From Sporomusa sphaeroides DSM 2875 (GTDB lineage Bacteria > Bacillota > Negativicutes > Sporomusales > Sporomusaceae), in contig NZ_CP146991.1 in assembly GCF_001941975.2 (NCBI RefSeq), forward strand, positions 1,440,524-1,504,523: 64,000 nt of DNA. Direction: 5' to 3'. How positions within the stretch are numbered: the first letter of the stretch is position 1; each line of letters begins with the position of its first letter. A program made the translations under genes and the position numbers. The notes below the pieces were generated by a model. That model ran no database searches and was not told where the DNA came from. It saw only the letters and a program-made list of their open reading frames with translations. Below, one piece after another: positions 1 to 8,100 of this stretch.

Positions 1-2
1 AC

Positions 3-56
3 AGAAACGACCAGGACAGCGGCAAATGGCATGTCAGTCTCAGTAAAAAATTCTAG
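3..56 (+). CDS. C-terminal end of a TpsB-type outer-membrane transporter (partial)
   Basis: The window opens inside a reading frame that gives 17 residues ending WHVSLSKKF and then a stop. Alternating polar and hydrophobic residues ending in Phe are typical of the last beta strand of an outer-membrane barrel. It stops 17 bases before a TPS-domain exoprotein, the usual place for its dedicated FhaC/ShlB-like transporter. The assignment rests on this short tail and on context; the body of the gene lies outside the window. Confidence 0.5.
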   Translation, partial: RNDQDSGKWHVSLSKKF

Positions 57-73
57 TGAAGGAGTGAATATCC

Positions 74-2245
74 ATGAAGCTACAACGAAAAATTAAGCGT
101 AACATCAAACGTGCTCTGACGGGAGCAGCGTTGGCGGCCATGCTGATAACAGCTCCGGCCTTTGCATTGCCGCAAACCCCTAATGTCATAGTAGGCAACG
201 GTCAGATTACCATTGGCGATGGCGCGGGCGGCATTCTCAATATCGGCGTCAATGCCAACAGCGTGATTGACTGGAACAGTTTCAGCATTGCCAGTGGGGA
301 AACGGTGAACTTTAACTTTGCTAACCAACTGACGGTTTTAAATCGGGTAACCGGTACTGAAATGTCCCAACTCCTTGGCACTCTTAACGGTACCGGCGGC
401 AGTGTTTTCCTGGTCAACCCTAACGGAGTGCTGGTGGGAGCAGGGGCGACCATCAATGCCAGCAACTTAGTGCTGTCGACACTGGATGTCAGCAATGATA
501 AGTTTATGAAATGGGCTAACGGAGAAGTTGATACAGTAAGCTTTGCCAAAAGAGAACAGGATGCCATAGCCAAATCGGTTACAGTTGAAGGCGGTGCTTT
601 CAGTATCGAGAAAAATCTCGACTTAATTGGCGGCAGTGTCAGCATTGCGCCGGGAGTTTCTATAGCAATAGATGGTGAAGTCTACTTGCTGGCCGGTGAC
701 AAGGTTGACAGAGCTTCCGATCAGGTTCTTTCAGTAACTAGTCAGATTGACAATCGGGTGACTGTTCAGGGTAACTTAAAAGGTGAAGGCGTTTGGGTAC
801 AGGGTGGAACTGTCAGCTTGGACAATGCGGAAATAGCGGGAGAATGGACCGATCTAATTGCCGCCAAGCAATATACGGTAGGTGATACTACTGACCGTAT
901 ATCCGCCACTTCAGACAATAAGCTTAGTGTTATAAATAGTCAGATAACCATCGATGGAGATGAGAATGAATTGGCTATGCTGATTGGCGGTCAGATTGTT
1001 ATGACTGGTAGTGATATCAGTATTGATGAAGGTCATCATGTGGGTATTATTGCGGCGAACCAGATACAGTCAAATTATGCAAGTGAGAGTATGGGTGAGC
1101 CACCACCTTACTTCAGGGGGGCCGATATTACAGCCGATTCGACCAATACCATTACCTTGAATGAGGTATCGATTACTAGTGTTCAGGATGGGCCGGTATT
1201 CATTCTGGGCGGCAAGGTCGATACAACAGGTACTTCTGCTATCAAAGGCGGTGAAGTATTAATCGGTGCCGGCAGCAAGCTGGGTGTGGAAGCGGATAGT
1301 GATGATGACACCGGGCAGTATTGGGACGAATATTACTTCACCGATTATTTCAAAAGCGGTCTGGGAAATACGGTGAACTTAGGGCAAGGTACGACACTGG
1401 TCGCTAATGGCGAAGCAGCCATTTACGCCAATGCTGTTACCAATGCCGGAACGATTAACGCTCATGGTCATTATGGAATTAATATCCGAGCGGTTGATGA
1501 ACGAAATTTTAATGAGGAAGGTAACATAGGTTATCAAATCTCTTCCAAAAACAATAAGGTCATTAATACCGGAACAATCTTTGCCGATCAGGCCAATTTT
1601 GATTCCGGTGCGGACCCGGAGTATGGCATAATCGGGATTGCTGCGAGCATCATTGATAATACCGGCACGATTGAGGCTCGCAGGCATCAGGATGCGCCTT
1701 GGACTGATAAGACCACAGGAGCTGCCGAACTTTTGGCGGTAGGCACAGTCACAGGTGTTGACCGTACTGACGAATCAATAAAAGTGGCTGAGCTGAACCG
1801 TGATTTGGATAATTACAGGTATAAGCTTGTTTGGCAAGGGGAAGGGGATATGGAAGCACCTGGCATCGTGGAAACGCTGTCATTAAATGGCGGTGCAACC
1901 AACCCAGCCATTGATGACATCCTAAACGGCAGCGGCAGCTTGGCAGATAAGCAACAGCAGATTATTGCCGTGGTACATACCATTAACGGCTTACCGGCCG
2001 ACGAGCAACCTGCCGCTGTAGTAGGTGCCCTCCACTCCATCTTAGGCCAAGGCTCTTTGTCACAGAGTGAAAAGGAATCCCTTCTCAGCAGTGTTGTTAA
2101 TAGCTATGAAGGCACAGCCGCCGGCAGGACAGAAGCCAATAACCAAACCACTATCAACCAAGCCAGCACTGCCGGGGATACGAATAACCCTGCGCCTGCT
2201 TTCACTGATGGTGAGAGTGAAGGCAGCAATGTAGTATTTCAATAA
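74..2245 (+). CDS. TpsA-type secreted exoprotein, filamentous haemagglutinin N-terminal domain
   Basis: A 723-residue protein with a long signal peptide (Lys/Arg-rich start, hydrophobic stretch, cleavage near ALA at about residue 31). The next 120 residues have the features of a two-partner-secretion domain: NGQITIGDG-like repeats, INxSNLVLST, and an FLVNPNGVLVG motif near residue 115 (the conserved NPNG of haemagglutinin/haemolysin exoproteins). The rest is rich in Gly, Asn, Thr and Ile, as in a beta-helix, with no recognised adhesin or toxin domain. It is short for a TpsA. GAAGGAG lies 9 bases before the ATG. The barrel tail just upstream suggests the cognate TpsB. The cargo's function is unknown. 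Confidence 0.85.
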   Translation: MKLQRKIKRNIKRALTGAALAAMLITAPAFALPQTPNVIVGNGQITIGDGAGGILNIGVNANSVIDWNSFSIASGETVNFNFANQLTVLNRVTGTEMSQLLGTLNGTGGSVFLVNPNGVLVGAGATINASNLVLSTLDVSNDKFMKWANGEVDTVSFAKREQDAIAKSVTVEGGAFSIEKNLDLIGGSVSIAPGVSIAIDGEVYLLAGDKVDRASDQVLSVTSQIDNRVTVQGNLKGEGVWVQGGTVSLDNAEIAGEWTDLIAAKQYTVGDTTDRISATSDNKLSVINSQITIDGDENELAMLIGGQIVMTGSDISIDEGHHVGIIAANQIQSNYASESMGEPPPYFRGADITADSTNTITLNEVSITSVQDGPVFILGGKVDTTGTSAIKGGEVLIGAGSKLGVEADSDDDTGQYWDEYYFTDYFKSGLGNTVNLGQGTTLVANGEAAIYANAVTNAGTINAHGHYGINIRAVDERNFNEEGNIGYQISSKNNKVINTGTIFADQANFDSGADPEYGIIGIAASIIDNTGTIEARRHQDAPWTDKTTGAAELLAVGTVTGVDRTDESIKVAELNRDLDNYRYKLVWQGEGDMEAPGIVETLSLNGGATNPAIDDILNGSGSLADKQQQIIAVVHTINGLPADEQPAAVVGALHSILGQGSLSQSEKESLLSSVVNSYEGTAAGRTEANNQTTINQASTAGDTNNPAPAFTDGESEGSNVVFQ

Positions 2246-2327
2246 TCCAACAGAATAAGTAACATCTATAAAGAGTGAGTATTGTCAGTACCTATGAGAC
2301 TATCGCTCTACAAGGTCTGTGAAGCAC

Positions 2328-2373
2328 AAAAAATAGCAACCGGCAGTATGTGATATGCCGGTTGCTATTTTTT
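2328..2373. terminator. Bidirectional intrinsic terminator between tpsA and metA
   Basis: A near-perfect stem (AAAAAATAGCAACCGGCA and its complement) around a 9-10 base loop, with A and T tracts on either side, lies between two convergent genes and can terminate both strands. Confidence 0.85.
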
Positions 2374-2389
2374 GTTTCACATATTCACC

Positions 2390-3307
2390 TTACAAACGCG
2401 ACAAATCGAACGGGGTTTCCTGATAAACATAGTAATTCAACCAGTTAGAGAATAAGAGATTGGCTGCACTCCGCCAAAGCACGACCGGCGGTTTACTCGG
2501 GTCGTTGCCGGGATAATAGTTACAGGGGATATTAATGGGTAATTTTTGCGAAATATCACGGTCATATTCTGACTTGAGCGTCAGCGGGTCATATTCGGAG
2601 TGTCCGGTTATAAAGATTTGCCGGCCGTCGCTGTCAGCTACCGTGTGAACACCGGCGGCTGCGGATTCTGAGAGGATGCGGAGGGCAGAGTTTTTTTCAA
2701 TATCTTCCCGCCTGACTTCGGTATGCCGGGAATGGGGAACATAGAATATATCGTCAAACCCCCGGAACAGCTTGTCCTGGTTAGGAGAAATAATGTTATG
2801 CGGAAAAACTCCGAACATTTTTTCCGGCAGGCTGTACTTCGGAATGCCATAGTGATAATATAAACCGGCTTGGGCTCCCCAGCAAATGTGCAGCGTGGAA
2901 TAGACGTGCTTCTTGCTCCATTCCATTATTTCGCAAAGCTCATCCCAGTAAGCCACTTGCTCAAAAGGCATTTGTTCCACAGGCGCGCCGGTGATGATCA
3001 TACCGTCATAATTGCGCGATTTGATGGTATCAAAAGTCTCATAAAATTTGATGAGATGTTCTTGCGGGGTGTGTTTGGGTGTATGGGTTGCCGTATACAT
3101 AAAATCAACTTCTACCTGAAGGGGTGAGTTGCCTAATAAGCGCAGCAATTGTGTTTCGGTGACAATCTTGGTTGGCATCAGGTTGAGCAGCAGAACCTTA
3201 AGCGGGCGGATATCTTGACTATAGGCCCGGTCTTCATACATGATAAATACATTTTCGCTTTCAAGAATATTGGCGGCAGGTAAGTTGTTGGGAATTGCTA
3301 TCGGCAT
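2390..3307 (-). CDS. metA: Homoserine O-acetyltransferase (MetA family, acetyl-CoA type)
   Basis: First committed step of methionine synthesis: acylation of the homoserine hydroxyl. The protein has 305 residues, the family's normal length. The ATG at 3307 (protein begins [10 protein letters not shown]) is preferred to an in-frame TTG 15 bases upstream because GGAGG overlaps the TTG and sits correctly for the ATG. With this start the catalytic Cys in ICWGAQ is residue 142 and the residue in GAPVEQ is Glu111. In characterised MetA proteins Glu111 selects acetyl-CoA, whereas Gly111 selects succinyl-CoA, so acetyl transfer is inferred. No SAM riboswitch (S-box) was found upstream, only a short hairpin. 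Confidence 0.95.
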   Translation of the reverse strand: MPIAIPNNLPAANILESENVFIMYEDRAYSQDIRPLKVLLLNLMPTKIVTETQLLRLLGNSPLQVEVDFMYTATHTPKHTPQEHLIKFYETFDTIKSRNYDGMIITGAPVEQMPFEQVAYWDELCEIMEWSKKHVYSTLHICWGAQAGLYYHYGIPKYSLPEKMFGVFPHNIISPNQDKLFRGFDDIFYVPHSRHTEVRREDIEKNSALRILSESAAAGVHTVADSDGRQIFITGHSEYDPLTLKSEYDRDISQKLPINIPCNYYPGNDPSKPPVVLWRSAANLLFSNWLNYYVYQETPFDLSRL

Positions 3308-3327
3308 ATTTTCATCCTCCAATACAG

Positions 3328-3360
3328 AAAAAGCATCTGCCAGTAAAACAGATGCTTTTA
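3328..3360 (-). promoter_or_regulatory. Hairpin with short U-tract in the metA leader
   Basis: Complementary arms AAAAGCATCTG and CAGATGCTTTT around a 9-base loop end about 20 bases before metA. Read on the minus strand, five Ts follow the hairpin. It could be a transcription attenuator in the leader, or a terminator of an unrelated upstream transcript. No aptamer is recognisable before it. Confidence 0.45.
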
Positions 3361-3543
3361 CATTGCAAAAAAATTTGCTAAGTTAATTTAATATAACCTA
3401 TCTGTGAAAAATAGTCAATAATGGGAGAAAAATGTGTTCTTTATTTTGTAGAAAAACTGTAAATAGCTGCCAGGATGGACAGCAGGAAAAATATTACTAC
3501 TATAGAATAAATATTATATCAAACGTAAGGAGGGTTACAAGTA

Positions 3544-4113
3544 ATGGCGAAAAAAATTCTTATACTGACTGGTGATTGTGCTGAAGATTATGAGGTTAAA
3601 GTACCCCAGCAGGCACTGATGATGCTTGGTTACCAAGTTGACGTAGCCGTACCTAATAAGAAGGCCGGTGACACGGCGCAGCTGGTTGTGCACGATTTTA
3701 CCGGGCTGGATACCTATGTGGAACTTACCGGACATCGAATTCAGGTCGATATTGCTGCTAAGGATGTTAAGCCGGAAGAATATGTCGGGCTGGTAGTCCC
3801 CGGCGGTCGTGCTCCTGAATATATTCGCATGTATCCCGAAGTTATTACGTTGGTAAAAGCTTTCTTTGCTGCCGGCAAGCCTGTGGCCGCCATCTGCCAC
3901 GGAACGCAGCTTTTGGCCCCGGCTGACGTATTGACAGGCAAAACCGTAACTTCCTATCCGGCGTGTGCGGCAGAATGCCAGTTGGCCGGCGCGGAGTGGA
4001 AAAATGAGCAGGTCGTTGTCAGCGGTAATCTGGTGACGGCGCAAGCCTGGCCGGATCATCCGGCGTGGTTACGGGCTTTTGTTGACTTGTTAGGGGCTAA
4101 AATCAGTATTTAG
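3544..4113 (+). CDS. DJ-1/PfpI family protein (class I glutamine amidotransferase-like)
   Basis: A 189-residue single-domain protein. The nucleophile-elbow motif AAICHG places the family Cys at residue 118, and EDYEV near residues 15-19 supplies the conserved Glu. PGGRAPEY is typical of the PfpI/YhbO branch. Members include chaperone- or deglycase-like and glyoxalase III-like proteins, and the substrate cannot be told from sequence. AAGGAGG precedes the ATG. It stands alone between a divergent metA and its own terminator, which suggests a stress-response gene. Confidence 0.9.
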   Translation: MAKKILILTGDCAEDYEVKVPQQALMMLGYQVDVAVPNKKAGDTAQLVVHDFTGLDTYVELTGHRIQVDIAAKDVKPEEYVGLVVPGGRAPEYIRMYPEVITLVKAFFAAGKPVAAICHGTQLLAPADVLTGKTVTSYPACAAECQLAGAEWKNEQVVVSGNLVTAQAWPDHPAWLRAFVDLLGAKISI

Positions 4114-4175
4114 ACAGTAATTACATAACATCCTGTTTGCAGGCCTTCAGGCTGAAACAGGGTGGCAGCAATAGA

Positions 4176-4214
4176 ACTGAGTACCGAAAGCTATGCTTTC
4201 AGTACTCAGTTTTT
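4176..4214 (+). terminator. Intrinsic terminator after the PfpI gene
   Basis: AACTGAGTAC pairs with GTACTCAGTT and is extended by GAAAG/CTTTC around CTATG; TTTTTG follows. About 20 bases upstream is AGGGTGGCAGC, which superficially recalls a T-box motif, but no other T-box part is present. Confidence 0.8.
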
Positions 4215-4240
4215 GTTAGTCTGCACAACCACCAAAACAA

Positions 4241-4331
4241 GGCCTGGCGGGACGACCGTCATACAACGCTGCGCCGCTGGTACTTAACCTCTGTTAACGC
4301 ACAACAACACCCCGCGCCTCAGTGATGTTGA
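4241..4331. repeat. Dispersed intergenic repeat, family B, copy 1
   Basis: Shares CAACGCTGCGCCGCTGG, CTTAACCT and CGCCTCAGTRATGTTGA with a second copy after the PFOR gene. GCGGG (4247-4251) and CCCGC (4311-4315) can close a stem; the other copy pairs GAGGGC with GCCCTC in the same places. With the terminator before it, this fills the gap between the PfpI gene and the acyl-CoA ligase gene. I see no gene in the gap. Confidence 0.6.
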
Positions 4332-4464
4332 AATTGGCTTGCAGCAAGCTTTATAATCAGCAAGCCTTTGGGTGGTAATACTATATATGGACAAATCCTG
4401 GTATTCGCGATAAAATGACGCTTAGAACTATTTGCCAGTACTACGAAAAAAAGGGGTGCAGCTA

Positions 4465-5940
4465 TTGTTTGTTCATGAGCTTATTCAGCAGGGTACGCCA
4501 AGCAGCATAGCTTTTCATGGAAAAGATTATGTAACATATGCTGAGTTTAGCCAACAGGTAGAAAAATACCGCAATTATTTTTATATGTCAGGTATCCGGA
4601 CCGGTGAAAATGTAGGATTGTTTTCGCGGAATTCGGTTGACTTTGTTTACTCGTATATGGCCATTGTCAGTCTCGGGGCCGTAGTAGTGCCTATTAACTT
4701 CCAACTGACAGCACGGGAGACGGCTTTCATCATTAAAGATGCCAAAATGAAGCAGCTGGTTACGATGGAGCGTCTGGACCTTGATGACGAACTTGCGCAG
4801 CTGGGATACGCCCAGGAGGTCAAACAGCTTGTCCTGCCGGATGTCAGGCAGGATGTAGAACACCAGCGGCTGTTTGCCGCTCCGGCTATATCTGATGAGT
4901 TTGACGAGAACCGCCCCTGTGTCATCATTTATACTTCCGGTACTACCGGCAGCCCGAAAGGTGCGGTGTTATCCCATAAAAATCTGGTAAGTAATGCGAA
5001 AGCTTTTGGTGAAGTGCTGCCTGTTACTGCCGGCGATAATGTACTATGTGTGCTCCCGATGTATCATTGCTTTGCCTGGACCTGCGCCATACTGAACGCC
5101 CTGCTTTGCGGAGCGTCGATTACCGTTTTGGAGGCTTTTGCGCCCAAAGAAACCATTGCCGCCATTAAAGAGCATGGCGTAACTGTCATTTATGGGGTAC
5201 CGCCCATGTATAACCTCCTTACCCGTGTCGGGCAGAGGGATGACCTGGCAGGAGTAAAACTCCTCATATCCGGCGGGGCGTCGCTGCCGGAAAAGGTGGC
5301 GATACAATTTGCCGATAAGTATGGTATAAAAATTCTCGAAGGTTACGGCCTTTCCGAAGCCTCGCCGGTTGTGGCCCTAAATCCGGTAGAAAAGCCTAAA
5401 TACTGTTCTATCGGCAAAGCTCTCCCCGGCCTGGAAGTTACAGTGGTTGATGAGCAAGGCCAGTCTTTGCCGCCAGGGGTGGTAGGCGAAATTGTTGTCC
5501 GCGGGCCCACGGTGATGTTAGGCTATTTCAATTTGCCGGACGAGACGGCCAAGGCAATGAAAGACGGTTGGCTTCATACCGGAGATTTGGCTTACCAGGA
5601 TGCTGAAGGCTATTTCTTTGTTGTCGACCGCTTGAAGGACTTAATTATAGCCAATGGAGAAAATATTTATCCGCGTGAGATTGAGGAATTGCTGTATGCC
5701 TATCCGGGTATTATTGAGGCCAGCGTAATTGGTGTGCCTGATCAACTGCGCGGTCAGGTGGCGCGCGCTTATATTGTGCTGGCAGAAGGCCAGCATTTTG
5801 ATAAAAAAGCGGTCAGAGAGTATTTGCAAAGCAATATTGCCGCCTATAAAATCCCGCGGGATTTCATTGTTGTGAGTGCTTTGCCGAAGAATCAGACAGG
5901 CAAGATATTAAAACGCGTACTCCGCGAGCAGGCAGGGTGA
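4465..5940 (+). CDS. Long-chain fatty acyl-CoA synthetase (ANL superfamily)
   Basis: Activates a carboxylic acid with ATP to an acyl-adenylate, then a CoA thioester. The P-loop-like motif YTSGTTGSPKGAVLSH lies near residue 165, the A5 motif GYGLSEASP near 300, the A8 hinge VDRLKDLIIANGENIYP near 390, and the catalytic C-terminal lysine in PKNQTGKILKR. Length is about 491 residues, normal for acyl-CoA ligases. The TTG at 4465 is chosen because AAGGGGTG ends 6 bases upstream; an in-frame TTG 33 bases earlier has no ribosome site. Chain-length preference is not deducible. A GNAT gene follows 37 bases downstream and may be cotranscribed. Confidence 0.88.
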   Translation: MFVHELIQQGTPSSIAFHGKDYVTYAEFSQQVEKYRNYFYMSGIRTGENVGLFSRNSVDFVYSYMAIVSLGAVVVPINFQLTARETAFIIKDAKMKQLVTMERLDLDDELAQLGYAQEVKQLVLPDVRQDVEHQRLFAAPAISDEFDENRPCVIIYTSGTTGSPKGAVLSHKNLVSNAKAFGEVLPVTAGDNVLCVLPMYHCFAWTCAILNALLCGASITVLEAFAPKETIAAIKEHGVTVIYGVPPMYNLLTRVGQRDDLAGVKLLISGGASLPEKVAIQFADKYGIKILEGYGLSEASPVVALNPVEKPKYCSIGKALPGLEVTVVDEQGQSLPPGVVGEIVVRGPTVMLGYFNLPDETAKAMKDGWLHTGDLAYQDAEGYFFVVDRLKDLIIANGENIYPREIEELLYAYPGIIEASVIGVPDQLRGQVARAYIVLAEGQHFDKKAVREYLQSNIAAYKIPRDFIVVSALPKNQTGKILKRVLREQAG

Positions 5941-5977
5941 GAGTGTATCAATTTCATGTACTGGCAGGCCGGCAGTT

Positions 5978-6793
5978 GTGATTAGGCTGTTAACCGCCGG
6001 CGACATGCACGAAGTCAGCATATATTTGGAACGGAATTACCTGGAAACGGTTTCGCTGGGCGGCAATCTAGAACGTTGTGGTATTGAGAATGATCATATG
6101 AGCCGGCGTTCGGGCGACTATTATGGATATTTTGCCGCCGGTCAGTTACGGGGAATACTGGCCTTTTTTAACTTAGGCAGTGTTATTCCTCATTTTGAAG
6201 TGCCGGAGGCGGTCGGTGAGTTTGCCTCCCTAATGCGCCTGCGCCGGTGGAAGGTGATGGCTGGCGTGAAAAGGGTGGCAGAACCTTTATGTCAAGCCCA
6301 GGCTAAACCGGTGCTAGCTTATGAAGACAGCCACTATCTGGCTAATTATGCCATAAAGTCCAGGACGCTGCCAGAATCGCTTGCTATTGCCGAAGTGGAA
6401 ACAGTAGACCGCATGCTGGCTCTTAGGTTTATTGTCGAAGCCTACCGGCTGGGTTTTCAACGCCGCTTTAATCAGGAATTGGCAGTCAAGCTTATTCATG
6501 ACCGCAGTCCTGAGGAAGCGATTGTCTTTCTTTTAGCAGGCGGTGTGCCGCAAGCGCTGGCAATGGTTCAGGCAGTTACCGGCCAGGTTCATCAGATCGG
6601 CGGTGTATATACCAGGGAAGGCAGCCGTGGGAGGGGCTATTGTCAGGCGTTGGTTTCCACGCTGTGCCAAAGGAGCAAGTCCTATGGCAAAATTCCGGTA
6701 TTGATGGTGCAACGGGATAACATTCCGGCCGTTCGGGCCTATGAGTCCATTGGCTTTACTTATGTTACCGATTACTTAATTGCAAAATTCTAG
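5978..6793 (+). CDS. GNAT family N-acetyltransferase
   Basis: A 271-residue protein whose C-terminal half has the acetyl-CoA-binding pattern of GNAT enzymes: GGVYTREGSRGRGYCQALV near residues 208-226 (the R/Q-x-x-G-x-G/A loop), followed by VQRDNIPAVRAYESIGF, the usual terminal helix. The N-terminal half looks like a degenerate GNAT repeat. The start is a GTG with only a weak ribosome site. Acceptor substrate unknown. The short gap after the acyl-CoA ligase suggests a two-gene operon. Confidence 0.8.
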   Translation: MIRLLTAGDMHEVSIYLERNYLETVSLGGNLERCGIENDHMSRRSGDYYGYFAAGQLRGILAFFNLGSVIPHFEVPEAVGEFASLMRLRRWKVMAGVKRVAEPLCQAQAKPVLAYEDSHYLANYAIKSRTLPESLAIAEVETVDRMLALRFIVEAYRLGFQRRFNQELAVKLIHDRSPEEAIVFLLAGGVPQALAMVQAVTGQVHQIGGVYTREGSRGRGYCQALVSTLCQRSKSYGKIPVLMVQRDNIPAVRAYESIGFTYVTDYLIAKF

Positions 6794-6861
6794 TGTCTGC
6801 CGCCGGATTGCACTTATATATTCCGCATTAAAGAATATGGCAGGCGCAGGCGGGTAGTGTA

Positions 6862-6889
6862 TTGGCAAAGCTTTAACGTGTTGTATATA
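6862..6889 (+). promoter_or_regulatory. Candidate sigma-A promoter for the NlpC/P60 gene
   Basis: TTGGCA and TATATA separated by 16 bases, about 100 bases before the start codon. Confidence 0.4.
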
Positions 6890-6991
6890 GCTACAAAAAT
6901 CGGAAAAATATTGCAGAAAAACAGAAGGATTTGTCGGAAGTTTGCCGAAGGTATTTGCAGGTAAGCACAAATATTCAGGGGGGGATCCTCC

Positions 6992-7459
6992 ATGCGGTTG
7001 CCTGTAAAGTTACCTGCCATATGCCTGGTAATTCTTATGCTTGTTCTGGTAAATAGTCCGGTACTGGCTGCAACAAAGAAAAAAGTTAACCCACAGCCGG
7101 AATCTGTTATCAAAACTGCGGAAAAATATTTAAAAACACCTTACCGGTTTGGCGGCGAATCTCCCCGGGGGTTCGATTGCTCCGGTTTTGTTAAATTTGT
7201 ATATGACAAGCATGGAAAAAAGCTGCCTCGGACAGCCGATGTTCAGTATAAGACAGGCAAAAAGGTGGCACGCAGCAAACTAAAGCCGGGAGACCTGGTC
7301 TTCTTTAACACCTATGGAAAGGGTGTTTCTCATGTCGGTATTTATTATGGCGGCGGTAATTTCATTCATGCCTCTTCCAGCCGGGGCGTAATAATCACGA
7401 AACTTGAGGAGTCGTACTGGAAGCCACGGTATCTTGGAGCCAGAAGAATAATGAATTAA
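6992..7459 (+). CDS. Secreted NlpC/P60 peptidoglycan endopeptidase
   Basis: A 155-residue protein with a signal peptide (hydrophobic residues 9-25, cleavage after VLA near 26) and one NlpC/P60 domain. The catalytic Cys is residue 63 in FDCSGF, the first His is 114 in VSHVGIYYG and the second is 126 in NFIHASS. The family cleaves D-Glu-to-diamino-acid bonds of peptidoglycan stem peptides. No LysM or SH3 anchor is present, so it is a minimal enzyme acting in the periplasm or cell wall. A strong purine-rich ribosome site (AGGGGGG) precedes the ATG. Confidence 0.92.
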   Translation: MRLPVKLPAICLVILMLVLVNSPVLAATKKKVNPQPESVIKTAEKYLKTPYRFGGESPRGFDCSGFVKFVYDKHGKKLPRTADVQYKTGKKVARSKLKPGDLVFFNTYGKGVSHVGIYYGGGNFIHASSSRGVIITKLEESYWKPRYLGARRIMN

Positions 7460-7512
7460 ATTGAGTTTCCGAACGATGATTCTAAAACTGTGATTAAAGT
7501 TCGATTTTTTCA

Positions 7513-7542
7513 TTGACAGATTTTGTCCACTGCTGGTACAAT
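7513..7542 (+). promoter_or_regulatory. Sigma-A promoter of the purine leader
   Basis: TTGACA and TACAAT with an 18-base spacer. The predicted start (around 7550) lies just before the guanine aptamer, so the tandem riboswitch would be transcribed from its first bases. Confidence 0.75.
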
Positions 7543-7557
7543 AAAAACAAATCCATA

Positions 7558-7629
7558 ATGCTCGTATATATTTGAGAATACGGCTCAAACGTTTCTACCA
7601 GGCGACCGTAAATCGCCCGACTACGAGTG
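7558..7629 (+). ncRNA. Guanine-class purine riboswitch aptamer
   Basis: All landmarks of the purine aptamer are present. P1 is formed by GCTCGTA and TACGAG. P2 is TTGAG/CTCAA. J2/3 is TTTCTACC. P3 is GGCGA/TCGCC with CCGTAAA in its loop. J3/1 is CGACTA. The base before GACTA is C, which pairs with guanine (adenine riboswitches have U there), so guanine or hypoxanthine is the expected ligand. It is immediately followed by a second aptamer and has no terminator of its own. Confidence 0.93.
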
Positions 7630-7740
7630 AAAGTGCGCCTAGGGTTCCGTGCAGCACCGATGATGTTGCAGACTGTGACCAAGTGGCGCAGGTGTTGACT
7701 CTAACACTACACCGATGGGATAAAAACCCTGGCGGGAAAG
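7630..7740 (+). ncRNA. ykkC-class riboswitch, probably PRPP type (subtype 2b)
   Basis: The start CTAGGGTTCCG and the end GGGATAAAAACCCTGG match the conserved ends of the ykkC fold, where AGGGTT pairs with AACCCT. The interior differs from the guanidine subtype, as in ykkC subtype 2. Placement directly after a guanine aptamer and before purine genes is the known arrangement of guanine-PRPP tandem riboswitches, so PRPP is the inferred ligand; ppGpp is the main alternative. Its 3' end overlaps the 5' arm of the following terminator, as expected for an antitermination switch. Confidence 0.8.
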
Positions 7741-7784
7741 TTTCGCTCTATTAGATTCATGCGAAATTTCCCCGCCAGTTTTTT
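7729..7784 (+). terminator. Riboswitch-controlled intrinsic terminator
   Basis: CTGGCGGGAAAGTTTCGC (7729-7746) pairs with GCGAAATTTCCCCGCCAG (7761-7778), followed by TTTTTT. The 5' arm is shared with the 3' strand of the upstream aptamer, so ligand binding and termination are mutually exclusive. Confidence 0.9.
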
Positions 7785-7786
7785 AT

Positions 7787-7878
7787 TCTAACAGAGAGCA
7801 TAACTTTCTTAAAAGCAGTATAGGGAGAACAGCGGCTTGTGCTTTCGCCAAGGATTGGCACAAGCCGTGTTTTCTTTA
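7787..7878 (+). repeat. Dispersed intergenic repeat, family A, copy 1
   Basis: About 90 bases beginning TAACAGAGAGCATAACTTTC and ending in the hairpin CGGCTTGTGC/GCACAAGCCG followed by TGTTTTCTTTA. It matches copies at about 38.6 kb (inverted) and 49.95 kb, and more weakly at 46.9 kb. The T-rich end could act as an additional terminator inside the purine leader. Confidence 0.7.
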
Positions 7879-7884
7879 GCTTTT

Positions 7885-8080
7885 TCGGGGTAAGCTAGCA
7901 CTAGGCATCGCCTACAGAGGTTAGCTTGCAGGGTTTTTTGCGCCATATAGGACGGAGAAGCCGCTCATAGCGGACCCGTGAGGCGACGGCAACTCGCAAT
8001 GCGGCCAAAGTCTGTAAACGAATCCATGCCTTTGGGTGACGCAGGGTACTAGTGTTGAGGAGACACCTTAACTAGTAGTA
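7885..8080 (+). ncRNA. Unclassified structured RNA region in the permease leader
   Basis: GC-rich non-coding sequence with several nested hairpins. GTAAGCTAGC/GTTAGCTTGC encloses TAGGC/GCCTA (7890-7929) and is followed by AGGGTTTTTT. CCGCT/AGCGG lies at 7961-7973. ACTAG/CTAGT at 8048-8076 encloses a smaller stem and ends just before the purine-rich ribosome site. No known riboswitch class is recognised. It may be a third regulatory element or an independent RNA of about 180 bases. Confidence 0.45.
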
Positions 8081-8100
8081 GAAAAAGGGGAGAAAAGGAA

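Noticed and set aside
3361..3540. Possible SAM riboswitch before metA
   Set aside because: I looked on the minus strand for the conserved S-box motifs and found none, only a short hairpin close to the gene.
4150..4214. AGGGTGGCAGC followed by a terminator, resembling the end of a T-box leader
   Set aside because: No stem I, no GGTGAGAACC-like loop, no antiterminator pairing, and it directly follows a finished gene. Treated as a plain terminator.
4137..4325. Plus-strand open frame of 62 codons after the PfpI gene
   Set aside because: It runs through a clear terminator hairpin and a dispersed repeat, has no ribosome site, and gives low-complexity protein with no family signal.
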